Origin: Taeniopygia guttata | Lineage: Eukaryota > Chordata > Aves > Passeriformes > Estrildidae | Assembly (NCBI RefSeq): GCF_048771995.1 | Contig: NC_133024.1 | Span: 9,126,001 to 9,190,000 of the forward strand | Direction of reading: 5' to 3' | Length of the DNA stretch: 64,000 nucleotides | Shown here: positions 61,357-64,000 of the stretch, one piece after another | Position numbering within the stretch: position 1 is the first letter of the stretch | Layout of the letters: every line of letters starts with the position of its first letter | Translations under genes and position numbers: made by a program | Notes under the pieces: generated by a model | The model's input: only the letters and a program-made list of their open reading frames with translations | Database searches by the model: none | Told to the model about the DNA's origin: nothing

Positions 61357-64000
61357 TTTTTTATTTCTGCTGTGAATGAATGTGTGTGTGTGTTTCTGCT
61401 GACTGCCTTTAAGTTTCCAGGATGTTTAATTTGCTTACAAACCATCCCCACCTTCAACAAACTCATGAATTATCTCAGACTACCAGAAGTTCTTCACTCT
61501 ATCATGCCTCAGGCTTGGATTTTTGTGGAAAATCAAGTGATTAAAAGGGCAGAGCAATTTTAAACCTGCTTTTGAATGAGTACAAGAACTTCAGGAGTGT
61601 GAGTTCACATACTTGCTTTTAGCTGCTGCTTTCTCTAGGCTGCTGTGTCCAGGTGCTGACCCTGAGCCCCAGCTTTTGAAGTGAGCTTTTTTTCCACCAA
61701 TACTCTCCATCTTTCCTTCACCTGATGCTTTGGAAGCAGGGAAAAAGAATTGGCATGACTTTTGATTATGGACAGTGGCTTCCAATGGATTTGACAGAGA
61801 ATCAGCAGAGAAAACAAGCCTTCAAATCTAGCTCACATTTGAATGATGTTGATTATCTTTCCTTAATAGTTTAGTGTTGTGTTTTGAAATGGGAGAGATA
61901 AATAGAGAAATAGGACAGATAAATATTTGTGGTACTTTCATAGAAATATCTGGCACAAGGGCTTCTCATTTTTTTTAGAAATAGGAGCAGAGCTAAAAGT
62001 TTTCATGGACTTTGGAGGTTTACATGACTTAGCAACTACTGTGAGACTTTTGCTTTTCTCCATTTTTTAAATGTTACATATCTGGCCTTTAAAGGTAATG
62101 TTGCTCACTGTTACTGTGTTTTATTTACCTTAAGTTGGAATAGTTTTGGTTTCCTCTTGAAGAGCAAACTAATAATAACTTGGTGACTCCCTTCTGATGC
62201 AGTTGACAGTTGTCATCTCCACACATTTTTTCTAATATCAGGATAAATAAGATGTGGTAGCATTAATTTATTAGAAATTTAGAAACTCTCAGTTCTAAAA
62301 TTTACCATAAAGACTACACATTTTATACCTCAAAGACTTATTTCAGACAGACATTCAATGCTGCAAGAGATAAACATGTTTTAGCTATGGAACATTTTAG
62401 TGATACTGGAAATTATTACACATAAATGAATAATAATAATATGGCTTAAAGTGTCTTGGGTTATTCTGAAGGATTTTTCTAGGTATGGCTAAATTTCATG
62501 TTCAGATAAAGAAATAGCAAAAATAATTAATGAATTCTTATGATTTGATTGTTAAATTTACAAAAGATAAAGGCAGTGCTTCACAAATGATTCTGTTCTC
62601 CCAAGGGAGCCAGAAAGGAGAATAACTGTGTCAGCTTCCATTACAAGCACTAAACCTGGAATTTATAGGTGCACATTTTAGTAATTATCTGCTTATACCT
62701 TTCAAGCAGGACCATTTAGTGCTGTAATCAGAAATGTAAAAAGTAAGTTTCTCTTGCATTACATTAAGATCTATTTGAAAATACATTGGAAATGCTTGAA
62801 TACTTTAAGAAAAGTGAGTTGTACAGATATTAGTAGTCAAAGCAGTACTGATTGTGAGTTTTTTATTTTCATTGTGGCCATTTTAGAGACAAACGATTCT
62901 GTAAGACCTTGAAAGAAAAAGGTCACTTAATGCAGAATGTACATCTGTACAATTTATATGCCAATTAATATCCTGATTCATGGCAGAAAACTGAGTTAAA
63001 AATCACTGTGGTTTCATGCAAAAATCCATAATATAGCATTCATTTTGCTCTGCATAATAGAATTTTATTTGGAGAACATACTTGATTAGATGAAGACATC
63101 AGTGTGTCTTGGATGAGATACTGGCAGTAATCCCATGTATTTGCCATCATTATATTATATGGTTGTCACCATGTCTAGCATTGAAAAAAAACCCCTCCTT
63201 CCTCTGGAAGTCTTTCTTTGCCTTCCTGTGGCTCCCTTGGGGACAATTTAATCGTTTTGGAAGGATATAAATGCAGTTAAATTGAAAAATGTATTTACAA
63301 CTTGGGAGCTGTTCAGGTAGTTTCCTTAAGGATCCAGTAATTTCCTAGGGCTTCCAATATTTGGATCTGGGATACCATGGATATGGAGTGTGTAGGGAAG
63401 TGGTGCAACACTTGCAAACCTTAAACTGTTGCTTTACAGCACAGCAGTAATCAAGGATTTTAATTTAGCACTGATTTGTCCCTTTCTAGATTCTACATAC
63501 ATTTTCATGTAGCCTTAAAAAAGTAAGTACATACATAAAATGAAACACGCGAAGAAAGAATAATCATTTAAAAAAGCAGTTTACATGATATTAAAAAGTA
63601 GCCTTTTGAATTCCCCCCAGATGTTGGTTTAAATAGGAGTTCTCCTCCTAAATTATCAAAGGGTTTCTGAAAGCCTAATCCAAACTGCACAAGCTAACAG
63701 TCTTTTATAAGTCTTCCAATCTTTTTTTTTAAAGTTCTTAGACTGATCAGTAGCCTAATGCATTTACCCTTGGGAATCATAGAGTATCAGTTTAAATGAC
63801 TAAGTAATGGGAAAAGAGCTTAATCTCTTACAGCTTGTCTACAAGTAAAGAAGATCAAAGACAGAGCAATCAGGTCTGCCAGCTTTGCTGCTCTTTGGAG
63901 ACTGGGAAAATTAAAATATTCCCTCGTAAACTTAGATTTGTAGTCCTGTCCTGAACAAATATGTTCATAAATATATGGGAAGTTAAAGAAGGGGACGATT

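Larger units (their letters stand above)
20670..64000 (+). other. Start of a long intron 2 (open-ended)
   Basis: From the donor at 20670 to the window end no convincing next exon was found on the + strand. None of the open frames combines a phase-matched acceptor, a donor and recognisable domain sequence. The region is AT-rich with a few old CR1 fragments, which fits a first coding intron of more than 43 kb in a large gene. A short, poorly conserved exon could be missed, and a minus-strand gene cannot be ruled out. Intervals between the named repeats hold nothing else I can support. Confidence 0.6.

Noticed and set aside
63770..63800. GAATCATAGAGTATCAG, resembling the reverse CR1 terminus
   Set aside because: Only about 15 bases match and the typical 'GGAAAAGACCTT' continuation is absent.
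1..64000. tRNA, rRNA, CRISPR array, bacterial operon or intact endogenous virus
   Set aside because: I saw no tRNA-type internal promoter boxes, no rRNA-like blocks, no regularly spaced repeats, and no paired LTRs or gag-pol-like frames by eye. A covariance-model and repeat-library search would be decisive.

Overview
The window reads as vertebrate nuclear DNA, most likely from a bird. It is AT-rich and gene-poor, with one CpG-dense island (about 7182-7880). The recognisable interspersed repeats are short, 5'-truncated CR1 LINE fragments, many ending in the ATTCTATG-type 3' tail typical of avian CR1. I see no bacterial features, tRNA, rRNA or CRISPR array. The bird assignment rests on CR1 type and density and is an inference; other sauropsids are not formally excluded.

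Layout: 1 to about 7100 is upstream intergenic DNA with two CR1 fragments. A CpG-island promoter at about 7182-7880 drives a probably non-coding first exon on the + strand, ending at 7584 with the donor CAG|GTAAGA. Intron 1 (7585-20552, 12,968 bp) holds three CR1 copies. Exon 2 (20553-20669) carries the start codon and a signal peptide: 34 codons plus one base, phase 1, donor AAG|GTAAGT. The remaining 43 kb (20670-64000) looks like the first part of a very long intron 2, with scattered old CR1 fragments, small tandem repeats, hairpins and a few GC-richer but CpG-poor patches.

The window therefore captures the 5' end of one + strand gene for a secreted or type I membrane protein. Its identity cannot be fixed from 34 residues, so I give no symbol. 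A phase-1 junction after a signal peptide is common in genes for extracellular modular proteins (Ig, EGF, CCP, FN3 modules), but that is only a hint. Most long open frames elsewhere are shadows of the CpG island, CR1 sequence or chance.

I found no convincing undescribed biological system. The points most worth checking are the cluster of three start codons in exon 2, the inverted CR1 copies around exon 2, a perfect 12-bp hairpin at 23231-23258, and a 221-codon open frame in a GC-rich patch at about 41 kb.
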